11,442 bases of DNA, taken from NCBI GenBank assembly GCA_046049865.1, contig JBJOQO010000092.1, positions 1-11,442 on the forward strand. Direction: 5' to 3'. Origin of the DNA: JANPCX01 sp046049865 (GTDB taxonomy: Bacteria; Pseudomonadota; Gammaproteobacteria; Burkholderiales; Burkholderiaceae_C). The notes beneath the pieces were generated by a model that saw nothing but the letters and a program-made list of their open reading frames with translations, was not told the origin of the DNA and ran no database searches. Of this stretch, positions 1 through 7,227 are shown piece after piece; position 1 is the first letter of the stretch, and every line of letters begins with the position of its first letter. The position numbers were made by a program, and so were the translations under genes.

Positions 1-86
1 AGTTGTCGCCTGATCTTGTCTTGCCATCCCACCGCTGCCATTCGCTGCCCCTTCGCTGTTGTCAAAACAGCAACCTTCGCAGCCTT

Positions 87-291
87 CTATGCCTTTGCAT
101 AGGGTGGGTTTGCGGAACGCTTACGCTCCAACCTCAACGTCCTGACTTCATATTCACGGCGTCGTTGCGCAAGTTCAATCGCATTTTTGCGGACAGCATT
201 TGCATGAATGGAAGACCTGAGGCCACTAGATTCAATGATTTGGTTCATCCTTTGATATAGCCTCTGGAACTCAAGCCAGGGTTCGAGAATG
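87..291 (-). pseudogene. Unrecognised coding remnant abutting the IS
   Basis: An open minus-strand frame of about 68 codons runs from the IS edge to a TAG at 87-89. The peptide begins ILEPWLEFQRLYQRMNQ and is rich in Arg, Glu and Gln. It looks helical and protein-like rather than random, but I do not recognise a family. The frame stays open for a few codons into the IS end, to a TTG at 317 that directly follows a stop, so no native start is present. It therefore reads as the 3' part of a gene whose 5' part was lost when the IS arrived or when DNA beside it was deleted. It does not resemble the catalytic half of the integrase on the other side of the IS. The last codons pass through a perfect CTATGC/GCATAG inverted repeat at 87-102. 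It could also be a chance open frame. Confidence 0.35.
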
Positions 292-303
292 TGACCTGCC
301 CCC
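292..303 (+). repeat. IS terminal inverted repeat (orfB-side end)
   Basis: TGACCTGCCCCC is the exact reverse complement of the end at 1504-1515. It marks the orfB-distal (3') end of the element. Confidence 0.85.
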
Positions 304-354
304 TGTAGACATACCAATCAAAAGTGGAAGTCCGGGTTCAAGATTACTCGATGT

Positions 355-1145
355 TTATTTGAGTTGCTGCTCGGCGAAGCGAGCCCGTGGCATGCGTCCC
401 AGGCTGCTGTGCGGCCTGACCTCGTTGTAGTCCGCTCGCCAGACCGCCACGGCCATCCTGGCCTGATGCAGGGTCTCGAACCAGCACTCGTTCAGGTGTT
501 CGTCACGGAACTTGCCGTTGAAGCTCTCGATGTAGCCGTTCTGCATGGGGCGCCCTGGCTGGATCAGGATGTGGCGAATGCCATGCGCCTGCGCCCAAGC
601 CATGAAGGCCCGGCTGGTGAACTCCGGGCCGTTGTCGGTTCGCACCGCCTGCGGGTACCCTCGAAACAGAGCAGCGCGGTCCAACACCCGAGTCACGTAC
701 TGGCCAGAGATGCCGAAGTCCACTGCGATATCCACGCTCTCGTGGCTGAAATCGTCGGCCACGGTCAGGTACTTCAGGCGCCGTCCTCCTGACAGGCTGT
801 CGCTCACAAAATCTATGCTCCAGACCTCGTTGACTGTGCGAGCCAGTTGCAGAGCGGCACACGCTCGTTGATGGGCCGCTTGCCCTTCTTGCGCCGGCGC
901 ACGGCCAGGTTGGCTTGCCGGTAGAGGCGGTACACGCGCTTGTGGTTGACCCCGGGAAACTGCGGACGCAGCAGATCGTGGATGCGCCGATAGCCAAAGC
1001 GGCGACGCACGTGCGCGATCTCCACGATCTTCTCGTGCAGCTCCACGGTGGCCTGATCAGTCGGCGGCGGATGGCGGTAGCTGTCGCGGGAGAGCCCCAC
1101 AAGCCGCCACGCTCGGCGTTCGGATAAATGGTGCTCGCTCACCAT
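355..1145 (-). pseudogene. IS3-family transposase OrfB (DDE), frameshifted
   Basis: The catalytic transposase subunit is split into two frames. The first (start at 1145, MVSEHHLSERR) holds an HTH_21-type region with RFGYRRIHDLLR and runs to NERVPL, then goes out of frame and stops at 813-815. The second continues to 355 with the rve core. Removing two bases from the CTCT at 851-854 (minus-strand reading) restores the sequence VPLQLARTVNEVWSIDFVSD, which is what the family normally has. This suggests a dinucleotide duplication. The DDE triad is otherwise present: Asp in WSIDF (811-813), Asp in RTDNGPEF (634-636) and Glu in YIESFNGKF (526-528). The last two are separated by 35 residues, the classic DD(35)E spacing. 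The frame ends in an intact FAEQQLK tail, so the gene is recent enough to be otherwise complete but cannot make a whole protein. Confidence 0.85.
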
Positions 1146-1177
1146 GGTCCGGATCGCCTCGCGCCTGGCCTGTGGGG

Positions 1178-1444
1178 CTAGCGCTTTACCCCCAGAACGC
1201 TCTTGAGCGCGTGCATGTCCAGGTGGGCCTAGGCCAGCAGCCGCTTGAGCTTGGCGTTCTCGGATTCGAGCTCACGCAGGCGCTGAGCTTCTGAAACCTG
1301 CATGCCGCCGAACTTGGCGCGCCACTTGTAGAACGCCGCATCGCTGAAGCCGCCGTTGCGGCACAACTCCTTGATCGGCATGCCCGCCTCGGCCTGCCTG
1401 AGGAAACCAATGATTTGTTCCTCGGTGAATCTGCTCTTCTTCAT
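1178..1444 (-). pseudogene. IS3-family transposase OrfA, amber-truncated
   Basis: OrfA is the small DNA-binding subunit of IS3-type transposases. The start chosen is the ATG at 1444 (MKKSRFTEEQIIGFLRQAE), which has a GGAG about 10 nt upstream; an in-frame ATG three codons earlier is too close to that GGAG. The helix-turn-helix (ELCRNGGFSDAAFYKWRAKF) is followed by a leucine-rich coiled coil (LRELESENAKLKRLLA). At 1229-1231 a TAG interrupts the frame where relatives have a Glu codon. Beyond it the frame reads AHLDMHALKSVLGVKR to a natural TAG at 1178-1180, exactly the tail expected for this family. A single GAG to TAG change explains the truncation. The loss removes the end of the coiled coil and the normal overlap needed to make the OrfAB fusion. 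Confidence 0.85.
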
Positions 1445-1503
1445 GTCCGTCATTCTCCAGGTGGTTGACGGACTTCACTAACTTCAGCCTGGTACGGCTG
1501 GTG

Positions 1504-1515
1504 GGGGGCAGGTCA
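1504..1515 (-). repeat. IS terminal inverted repeat (orfA-side end)
   Basis: GGGGGCAGGTCA is the exact reverse complement of 292-303. It marks the promoter-proximal (5') end of the element and directly interrupts the integrase reading frame. Confidence 0.85.
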
Positions 1516-2225
1516 GCTGCAATCGTATGAAAGTGTGCCCCCTACTTCTCGACAGAACGCCAGAACCGAGCAAGTTCGGCTTCACTCAGATGTCGATGGT
1601 GCTCCGCAGCTGGAACTTCGATGAATCCACGCAGTGGTAGAGCAGGATTCACTTCAACTAGCAATTTTTGTATCGCATAGTTGAAAACGTACTGAACGGT
1701 CTTGCGCACAAGCTCTGCGGTGTATGGGGTCTTTCTCAGCATCTCCAATATTTGGAGAACGTTCGCTGGCTTCACCGCCATGAGTCTCATGGAGCCGATC
1801 TCCGGCCAGACGAACCGTTCGAGCAGTGATTCCATCTGTTTCCGGTAGGTGGCGGATTTTGTTCCCAGTCGCTCAGAAATCCAGCGCCTAGAAAATGACT
1901 CGACCGTTTCCCCATCGGCCACTGACTTTTTTTTGCGTTGCTCAAGTTCAATGCGTCGCGCGGTCGCGGGATCTTCGCCACGCGTCACCATGGCACTGAA
2001 CTCAAAGTGACGGTCTCGTGCGTCTGCCACACCGATTTCAGGATACTTGCCGATGGTCACGGTGTTGCGTTTGCCATCCAGCCTGTACTGGTAGCGCCAA
2101 GACTTGAGCCCCAGCGTGCTGACTTCGACAAAAAGTCCTCCCGCGTCGCTGATCTTGTAGACCTTTGGCTTCGGCTTGGCATTGTTGATTCGGGTTGGAG
2201 TGAGTGTGTAGTTGAATGCTTTCAT
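1516..2225 (-). pseudogene. Tyrosine integrase, P4/DUF4102 type, 5' fragment
   Basis: This is the N-terminal half of a site-specific recombinase of the phage P4 type. The start is set at the ATG at 2225 (MKAFNYTLTPTRINNAKPK), because P4-type integrases begin just before the TxxxIxxAKPK motif; an AAGGA lies 4 nt upstream. Residues 1-90 are the arm-binding domain (KVYKISDAGGLFVEV, WRYQYRLDGKRNTVTIGKYP). Residues about 95-200 are the core-binding domain. The catalytic domain only begins (HLSEAELARFWRSVEK) before a TAG at 1542-1544. After the TAG the frame continues GAHFHTIAA, the normal family sequence, until the IS end at 1515. About 170 residues, including the Arg-His-Arg-Tyr catalytic set, are missing and are not found on the other side of the IS. 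The TAG probably replaces a CAG. The fragment marks a former genomic island or prophage next to icd. Confidence 0.88.
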
Positions 2226-2250
2226 ATAGTCCTTGATGGTTCGGTTGGGT

Positions 2251-2314
2251 CTGCTCCAAATGGAGTAATTTGGAGCAGAACGGCATCGCCGTCGCTCCAA
2301 ATCCACCTCCAAAT
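2251..2314. repeat. Cluster of four CTCCAAAT octamers upstream of int
   Basis: CTCCAAAT occurs at 2254-2261, inverted at 2268-2275, and again direct at 2295-2302 and 2307-2314. The first two form a perfect 11-bp inverted repeat (CTGCTCCAAAT/ATTTGGAGCAG) with a 6-nt spacer. The cluster lies 29-89 bp upstream of the integrase start. Such short repeats beside an integrase gene are typical of integrase arm-type sites or of operator sites controlling int; which of the two cannot be told from sequence alone. Confidence 0.6.
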
Positions 2315-2345
2315 GGGCGGGATTTCGCGATTACCAGTGGGACGT

Positions 2346-2390
2346 AAAAAAACAAAAGCCCTTGAATTTCACGAGGAAAATCAAGGGCTT
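2346..2390 (-). terminator. Rho-independent terminator of icd
   Basis: On the minus strand a perfect 10-bp stem (AAGCCCTTGA at 2356-2365 paired with TCAAGGGCTT at 2381-2390) with a 15-nt loop is followed by TTTTGTTTTTTT. It starts about 30 bp after the icd stop codon. The placement and T-tract make it a strong terminator for icd and any upstream genes. It also insulates the integrase remnant from read-through. Confidence 0.88.
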
Positions 2391-2421
2391 GCAGGACGTC
2401 ACGAGACGTCGTGGTACGGGC

Positions 2422-3675
<1,254 letters not shown>

Positions 3676-3750
3676 GTGCTTGAAGCTCCGCTGAATGGCC
3701 TGAAACCTGGTTGGATACCGGCGCTCAAGGAAGGAGTCCGGAAGCGTTGG

Positions 3751-3778
3751 ATTCTAAGGTAACGGCGCTGTCACCAAG
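3751..3778 (-). promoter_or_regulatory. Possible sigma70-type promoter for icd
   Basis: On the minus strand TAGAAT (3756 down to 3751) could serve as a -10 element. CTTGGT (3778 down to 3773) lies 16 nt upstream as a poor -35. It falls in the 141-bp gap between the SafE-like gene and icd, about 75 bp before the icd start, where a separate promoter would be expected. This is a weak match made by eye. Confidence 0.25.
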
Positions 3779-3816
3779 CTGTCCCCGGCCCGGGACCGTT
3801 TCATGGCCGCTTCGTA

Positions 3817-4566
3817 TCAGCAAAAAGCGCGGCACGAACTGGACCATAGACCATGGGCCAGCACCCACCCGGATGCGCCGGCCAACAAGGCGCCGGCCAA
3901 CCGAATGGCTAAACGGGGGGACAAATTTCCCCAACTTTTGGCGTTTTGAATTCGCAACCAAATCCAAGGCGCCAACCACAGCCCAAGCGCGGAACCCAGC
4001 GCAAACAAGGTCATCAAGGTGGCGCCTTCGGCCGGTGTGGAGGCCAGAGCCGCCACCAAAAGCGCCGACTGCAACAACCCACAAGGCCACGCCGCCCACG
4101 CCAGGCCCCAAAGACTCGCTTTGACGGGGCCTCGGCGATAGAAGGACACGACAGTTGGGCTCACCTCGCTCGGCGACAAAACACGGCCCGCGGGGGTGGG
4201 CACTGGCGGCGACACAACCCGGCTCGCGCCCTGGCCCCAAGCGGCCATCCATGCGGGCTGGCGGCCCGTCCACAAGAGAGTCAGCCCCAAGGCGATAGCC
4301 GCCACGTGCAACATGCCCCAAAAGGGCTGCAACCAGCGCAGTTCTTCGCTCCACGCTGCCAAGGCATTGGCGCTTGCAGCGACCACCGCACCGGCCAGGG
4401 CATAACTCACCACACGCCCTAGATGAAGCGCTGTGATCGCCGCGCCTGTGCTGGTTCCGCCGCAACGTTTGACGACGCCCGCGCAGGCCGCACCGCACAT
4501 GGTGGCGCAGTGCGGGCTGCCCGCCAAGCCCATGAGCAAGGCGGTCGTGGCGAGCGCCGTATTCAA
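3817..4566 (-). CDS. SafE/TauE-like (COG2836-type) membrane protein
   Basis: A 249-residue inner-membrane protein of the sulfite exporter TauE/SafE-like group, which is often annotated as a heavy-metal transport protein; the substrate is not established. Residues 1-35 carry the family hallmark GSPHCATMCG plus two further cysteines (Cys20, 24, 28, 35). A second hallmark, PCG, is at 161-163. Hydrophobic spans lie at roughly 45-70, 80-100, 150-175, 182-205 and 220-240. The protein ends in CRAFC, giving a CxxxC at the very C-terminus. The start is a TTG at 4566 whose TG is shared with the hemN stop codon (TTGA overlap), with a GAGG just upstream inside hemN. The next in-frame ATG would leave only seven residues before the conserved His. 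Translation is therefore probably coupled to hemN. Relatives often sit beside cbb3 oxidase assembly genes, so a role in copper or metal handling is a reasonable inference. Confidence 0.85.
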   Translation of the reverse strand: MNTALATTALLMGLAGSPHCATMCGAACAGVVKRCGGTSTGAAITALHLGRVVSYALAGAVVAASANALAAWSEELRWLQPFWGMLHVAAIALGLTLLWTGRQPAWMAAWGQGASRVVSPPVPTPAGRVLSPSEVSPTVVSFYRRGPVKASLWGLAWAAWPCGLLQSALLVAALASTPAEGATLMTLFALGSALGLWLAPWIWLRIQNAKSWGNLSPRLAIRLAGALLAGASGWVLAHGLWSSSCRAFC

Positions 4567-5978
4567 ATGATCCTCGAGAAACGCTCGCGCGTTTTGTCCA
4601 CCTGCAAGTGACGATCGAACACCATGGCCACCGCACGAACAAAGTACCAGCCCAATGGGGTGAGTTGCACAGCGCCCGGCTCCATCGTCACCAAACCTTG
4701 TACCTGCATGTCATGCATCTGGGCCAGTTCGGTCGCGAAGTAGTGTTCCATGTCGATTAAATGGGACAGGGCGATCGATTCGTACTCCACCCTGCCCTGG
4801 CACATCAAGGCCATGATGACGGCCCGGCGCACGAGGTCATCCCGTGTCAGGGCCATACCCCGCACCACAGGAAACTGCCCTTGGCGAATGGCGTCGTAAT
4901 ACTCGGGCAAGGTTTTGGCGTTTTGGCTGTAGGTGGCTCCGACGCGGCCGATGGAGGACACCCCCAATCCGATCAAATCGCAATCGGGCTGGGTGCTGTA
5001 CCCCTGAAAGTTGCGGTGCAAACGGCCTTGGCGTTTGGCAACCGCCAAGCTGTCGGTCGGCAAAGCAAAGTGGTCCATGCCGATGTAGCGATAGCCCGCT
5101 TGCTCAAAACCTGCGATGGCCAGAGACAGCATTTTGATTTTGTCGGCTGCGGGTGGAAGCATTTTGGCGTCAATGCGGCGTTGCGGTTTGAAGCGCTGCG
5201 GCAAGTGGGCATAGCCATAGAGCGCGATGCGGTCGGGTCGCAAGGCGCTGACTTTTTCAATGGTGCGCTCCAGTGAAGCGGGTGTCTGGCTGGGCAAACC
5301 ATAGATCAAGTCCACATTGGTCGAGACAAAACCCAGGGCGCGGGACTGGCGCATCAACTCTTCCACGAGTTGTTCGCTTTGCACCCGATGCACCGCACGT
5401 TGCACAGCGGGGTCGAAGTCTTGCACGCCAAAACTCAGGCGGTTAAAACCCAAGTCGAACAGGTGCTTCAGTCGGGCAGTGGTCACGGTGCGCGGATCGA
5501 CCTCGATCGATACTTCGGCACCCGGTGCCAGACGAAAAACACCGCGCAGGCTGGCCATCAAGCGGCTCAGTTCGGCGTCACTCAAGAATGTGGGTGAACC
5601 ACCTCCGAGGTGCAGTTGCGACACCATCTGCCCCGCACCCAGGACATCCACATGCAGCGCAATCTCCTGCTCAAGCGCATCCAAGTACTCGGCCGCACGT
5701 TCGTGGTGTTTGGTGATGACTTTGTTGCAGGCACAGTAGTAACACACCGACTCACAAAACGGGACATGCACGTACAGGGACAACGGCGAGACCCCCCCCA
5801 CCGTGCCCACCCCATTGGCGCGCGACCACAGTGCCTGCCGGTAGTCCCGACCGGTGAAGGCCTCGACAAAACGGTCGGCGGTCGGGTAGGAGGTGTAACG
5901 CGGGCCGGGCACATCAAGCCTGCGCAGCAGGGCTTCTGTGAGCTTGGATTCGGGCGCAAGAACGGTGGGCGGTGTCAT
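4563..5978 (-). CDS. hemN: Oxygen-independent coproporphyrinogen III dehydrogenase
   Basis: Radical-SAM enzyme that converts coproporphyrinogen III to protoporphyrinogen IX without oxygen, so heme can be made under low oxygen. The protein has 471 residues if started at the ATG at 5978 (MTPPTVLAPESKLTEALLRR), where family members begin. RYTSYPTADRF lies near residue 28. The radical-SAM cluster motif CESVCYYCAC gives Cys75, 79 and 82 plus the extra Cys84, matching the CX3CX2CXC of E. coli HemN. GGGSPTF binds SAM, and NVDLIYGLPSQT and GVSSIGRVG are also typical. An upstream in-frame ATG at 6059 would add 27 poorly conserved residues and run through the FNR box, so it is not favoured. No Shine-Dalgarno sequence is evident before the chosen ATG. 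The stop overlaps the start of the SafE-like gene. Confidence 0.95.
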   Translation of the reverse strand: MTPPTVLAPESKLTEALLRRLDVPGPRYTSYPTADRFVEAFTGRDYRQALWSRANGVGTVGGVSPLSLYVHVPFCESVCYYCACNKVITKHHERAAEYLDALEQEIALHVDVLGAGQMVSQLHLGGGSPTFLSDAELSRLMASLRGVFRLAPGAEVSIEVDPRTVTTARLKHLFDLGFNRLSFGVQDFDPAVQRAVHRVQSEQLVEELMRQSRALGFVSTNVDLIYGLPSQTPASLERTIEKVSALRPDRIALYGYAHLPQRFKPQRRIDAKMLPPAADKIKMLSLAIAGFEQAGYRYIGMDHFALPTDSLAVAKRQGRLHRNFQGYSTQPDCDLIGLGVSSIGRVGATYSQNAKTLPEYYDAIRQGQFPVVRGMALTRDDLVRRAVIMALMCQGRVEYESIALSHLIDMEHYFATELAQMHDMQVQGLVTMEPGAVQLTPLGWYFVRAVAMVFDRHLQVDKTRERFSRII

Positions 5979-6012
5979 AGCGGCAATGTGCCGAAAGTTG
6001 CAATTTCGCGTC

Positions 6013-6026
6013 TTGATCTGCGTCAA
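6013..6026. promoter_or_regulatory. FNR box between hemN and fnr
   Basis: TTGATCTGCGTCAA matches the FNR consensus TTGATnnnnATCAA at nine of ten defined bases. It is centred 41.5 bp upstream of the A of the hemN ATG. In a class II FNR promoter this would put the -10 at 5990-5985 (CACATT on the minus strand, a weak match) and the transcript start at the ATG itself. The box also lies about 160-230 bp before the fnr start candidates, so it may serve fnr autoregulation. FNR encoded next door has the residues that read TTGAT. Confidence 0.8.
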
Positions 6027-6177
6027 ATTCAGCGGCCACAGTGTCATCCAAAATTCCAAGAGCTACAGGGTTTGCATCGTTCTCTCTGTTCGGTATCGCA
6101 CTGACCGCATTCCTGGCAACCACCAACATGACTGCTATCGGCTTTCGGATGCTCTGCGCGCCACACACAAAGGTTCT

Positions 6178-6273
6178 ATGAACACCATCGTTGCCATCCA
6201 CCCCGCCCGCAATGCCCCTTCCCCAGAAAGGGAGAGCGCCATAATGCCCGGCATGAACACCGTCGTGCCCATC
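6178..6273 (+). repeat. Imperfect direct repeat of the fnr start region
   Basis: The 21 bases from 6178 (ATGAACACCATCGTTGCC...) recur from 6253 (ATGAACACCGTCGTGCCC...) with three mismatches. The repeats are 75 bp apart, in the same frame, and both begin with ATG. They encode MNTIVAI and MNTVVPI. The result is several possible start codons for fnr. Confidence 0.6.
6229..6234 (+). promoter_or_regulatory. Ribosome binding site deciding the fnr start
   Basis: AGGGAG ends 9 nt before the ATG at 6244. It is the best Shine-Dalgarno sequence in the region. The upstream ATG at 6178 has only an AGG 4 nt before it. Confidence 0.55.
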
Positions 6274-6990
6274 AAAGCCGAGGCCTTCAAAGTGGCCTGC
6301 TCCAGTTGCAACCTGCGAGAGTTGTGTTTGCCTGTCGGTCTATCGCGCCCGGACTTGGAACGCCTGGATTCTTTGGTGTCCGTCCGAAAGTCGGTGCCGC
6401 GTGGTGAAACGCTGTTCCGCACCGGCGACCCTTTTGATTCGCTGTATGCGGTACGCACGGGCTTCTTCAAAACCTGCATTTCGTCAGAAGATGGCCGCGA
6501 CCAGGTCACCGGGTTTCAAATGGCGGGTGAGCTGCTGGGATTGGATGGCATCAGCACCGACCGCCACTCTTGCGATTCCGTGGCGCTGGAAGACTCACAG
6601 GTTTGCGTCATCCCCTACGCGCACCTGGAGGATTTGTCGCGCGACTTCGGCGAACTGCAGCACCAATTTCACAAAATCATGAGCCGCGAAATCGTGCGCG
6701 ACCACGGCGTGATGCTGCTGCTGGGCAGCATGCGGGCAGAAGAACGGGTTGCCGCATTTTTGCTGAACTTGACCCAGCGTTTGGAAGCCCGAGGCTTCTC
6801 TGCCTCTTCCTTGGTGCTACGCATGACACGCGAAGAAATTGGCAGCTACCTGGGACTGAAACTTGAAACCGTGAGCCGCACCTTCTCGAAGTTTCAAGAC
6901 GAAGGCATCTTGGAAGTCAAACAACGGCAAATCTGCATTCTGGACGCCTCGGGCCTGAAAAAAATGGTCAACGGAAGCTCCGCGTGTTGA
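6244..6990 (+). CDS. fnr: FNR-type oxygen-sensing transcription regulator
   Basis: Cytoplasmic CRP/FNR-family activator that binds DNA as a dimer when its [4Fe-4S] cluster is intact under low oxygen. From the ATG at 6244 it has 248 residues (E. coli FNR, 250). Cluster ligands are visible: CSSCNLRELC gives Cys19, 22 and 28, and VCVIP gives Cys121, matching Cys20, 23, 29 and 122 of E. coli. Residues 35-130 form the cyclic-nucleotide-like beta barrel. The long dimer helix carries LLLGSMRAEERVAAFL. The helix-turn-helix TREEIGSYLGLKLETVSRTF holds the ExxSR recognition residues for TTGAT half-sites. A longer form from the ATG at 6178 would have 270 residues; the stronger ribosome site favours 6244. 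The gene is divergent from hemN with an FNR box between them, and its 3' end overlaps the last gene of the cco operon. Alternative family names are Anr or FnrL. Confidence 0.93.
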   Translation: MPGMNTVVPIKAEAFKVACSSCNLRELCLPVGLSRPDLERLDSLVSVRKSVPRGETLFRTGDPFDSLYAVRTGFFKTCISSEDGRDQVTGFQMAGELLGLDGISTDRHSCDSVALEDSQVCVIPYAHLEDLSRDFGELQHQFHKIMSREIVRDHGVMLLLGSMRAEERVAAFLLNLTQRLEARGFSASSLVLRMTREEIGSYLGLKLETVSRTFSKFQDEGILEVKQRQICILDASGLKKMVNGSSAC

Positions 6991-7219
6991 TGGCTTCTTC
7001 TGTTTGATGCAAGAGCCACGTCATGGCACCCGCCGCACTGATGACGGCCCAAAACACCAAAAATGCAACGGTGTATACGGCTTGATTGGACCAACCCAAA
7101 GCTTCAAAGCCTAGGCCGTGCAAATCGCCCGGGTTGACCAAAGAAAATACAATCATTTCCAGCACGCCTGCCATCAAAAATGCAGGCCACAAGATGATGA
7201 GTACGCGGTGCTTGCGCAT
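6968..7219 (-). CDS. Small two-span membrane protein at cco operon end
   Basis: An 83-residue protein with predicted membrane spans at about 6-28 (VLIILWPAFLMAGVLEMIVF) and 46-70 (QAVYTVAFLVFWAVISAAG). They are joined by a short loop with NPGDLHGLGFEALGW. The positively charged MRKHR start suggests an N-in, C-in topology. I do not recognise a named family. It begins 8 bp after the CcoH-like gene on the same strand, so it is almost surely the last gene of the cco operon. A weak TTGAG ribosome site lies about 7 nt before the ATG. Its last 23 bp overlap the 3' end of the convergent fnr gene. A role in oxidase assembly is plausible from position only. Confidence 0.75.
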   Translation of the reverse strand: MRKHRVLIILWPAFLMAGVLEMIVFSLVNPGDLHGLGFEALGWSNQAVYTVAFLVFWAVISAAGAMTWLLHQTEEAINTRSFR

Positions 7220-7227
7220 GATGATGC

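Larger units (their letters stand above)
292..1515 (-). mobile_element. IS3-family insertion sequence (IS407-like), inactive copy
   Basis: This 1224-bp element is bounded by perfect 12-bp terminal inverted repeats that begin TGACCTGCC and have the TG...CA ends usual for the IS3 family. The similarity continues inwards: both ends carry TACCA at about position 21-26 and GAAGTCCG further in. Inside are two consecutive minus-strand frames: orfA, with a helix-turn-helix Transposase_8-type domain, and orfB, with an rve/DDE integrase core. Length and gene layout fit the IS407 subgroup, but the subgroup call is from memory. Flanking bases (GAATG before 292, GCTGC after 1515) do not match, so no target-site duplication is visible. 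Both genes carry disabling mutations, so the copy cannot make its own transposase without suppression or frameshifting. Confidence 0.9.

Noticed and set aside
3..260. Plus-strand open frame of 85 codons at the left edge
   Set aside because: Its composition is unlike a protein from this genome and it is opposite the better-looking minus-strand fragment.
287..1520. Target-site duplication around the IS
   Set aside because: GAATG on the left and GCTGC on the right share no 3-5 bp repeat.
1..2421. tRNA gene or att direct repeat for the integrase
   Set aside because: No tRNA was seen, and no stretch from the icd 3' region recurs in 1-291.
3781..3796. GC-rich inverted repeat between the SafE-like gene and icd
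   Set aside because: The stem is only about 5 bp around a 6-nt loop and has no T-run, so it is not a convincing terminator.
5979..6059. Upstream in-frame extension of hemN (27 codons)
   Set aside because: It would place the FNR box inside the coding sequence and does not resemble HemN N-termini.
6072..6099. Possible fnr promoter TTGCAT-16-TATCGC
   Set aside because: Both elements match poorly and the spacing is short; not strong enough to list as a feature.
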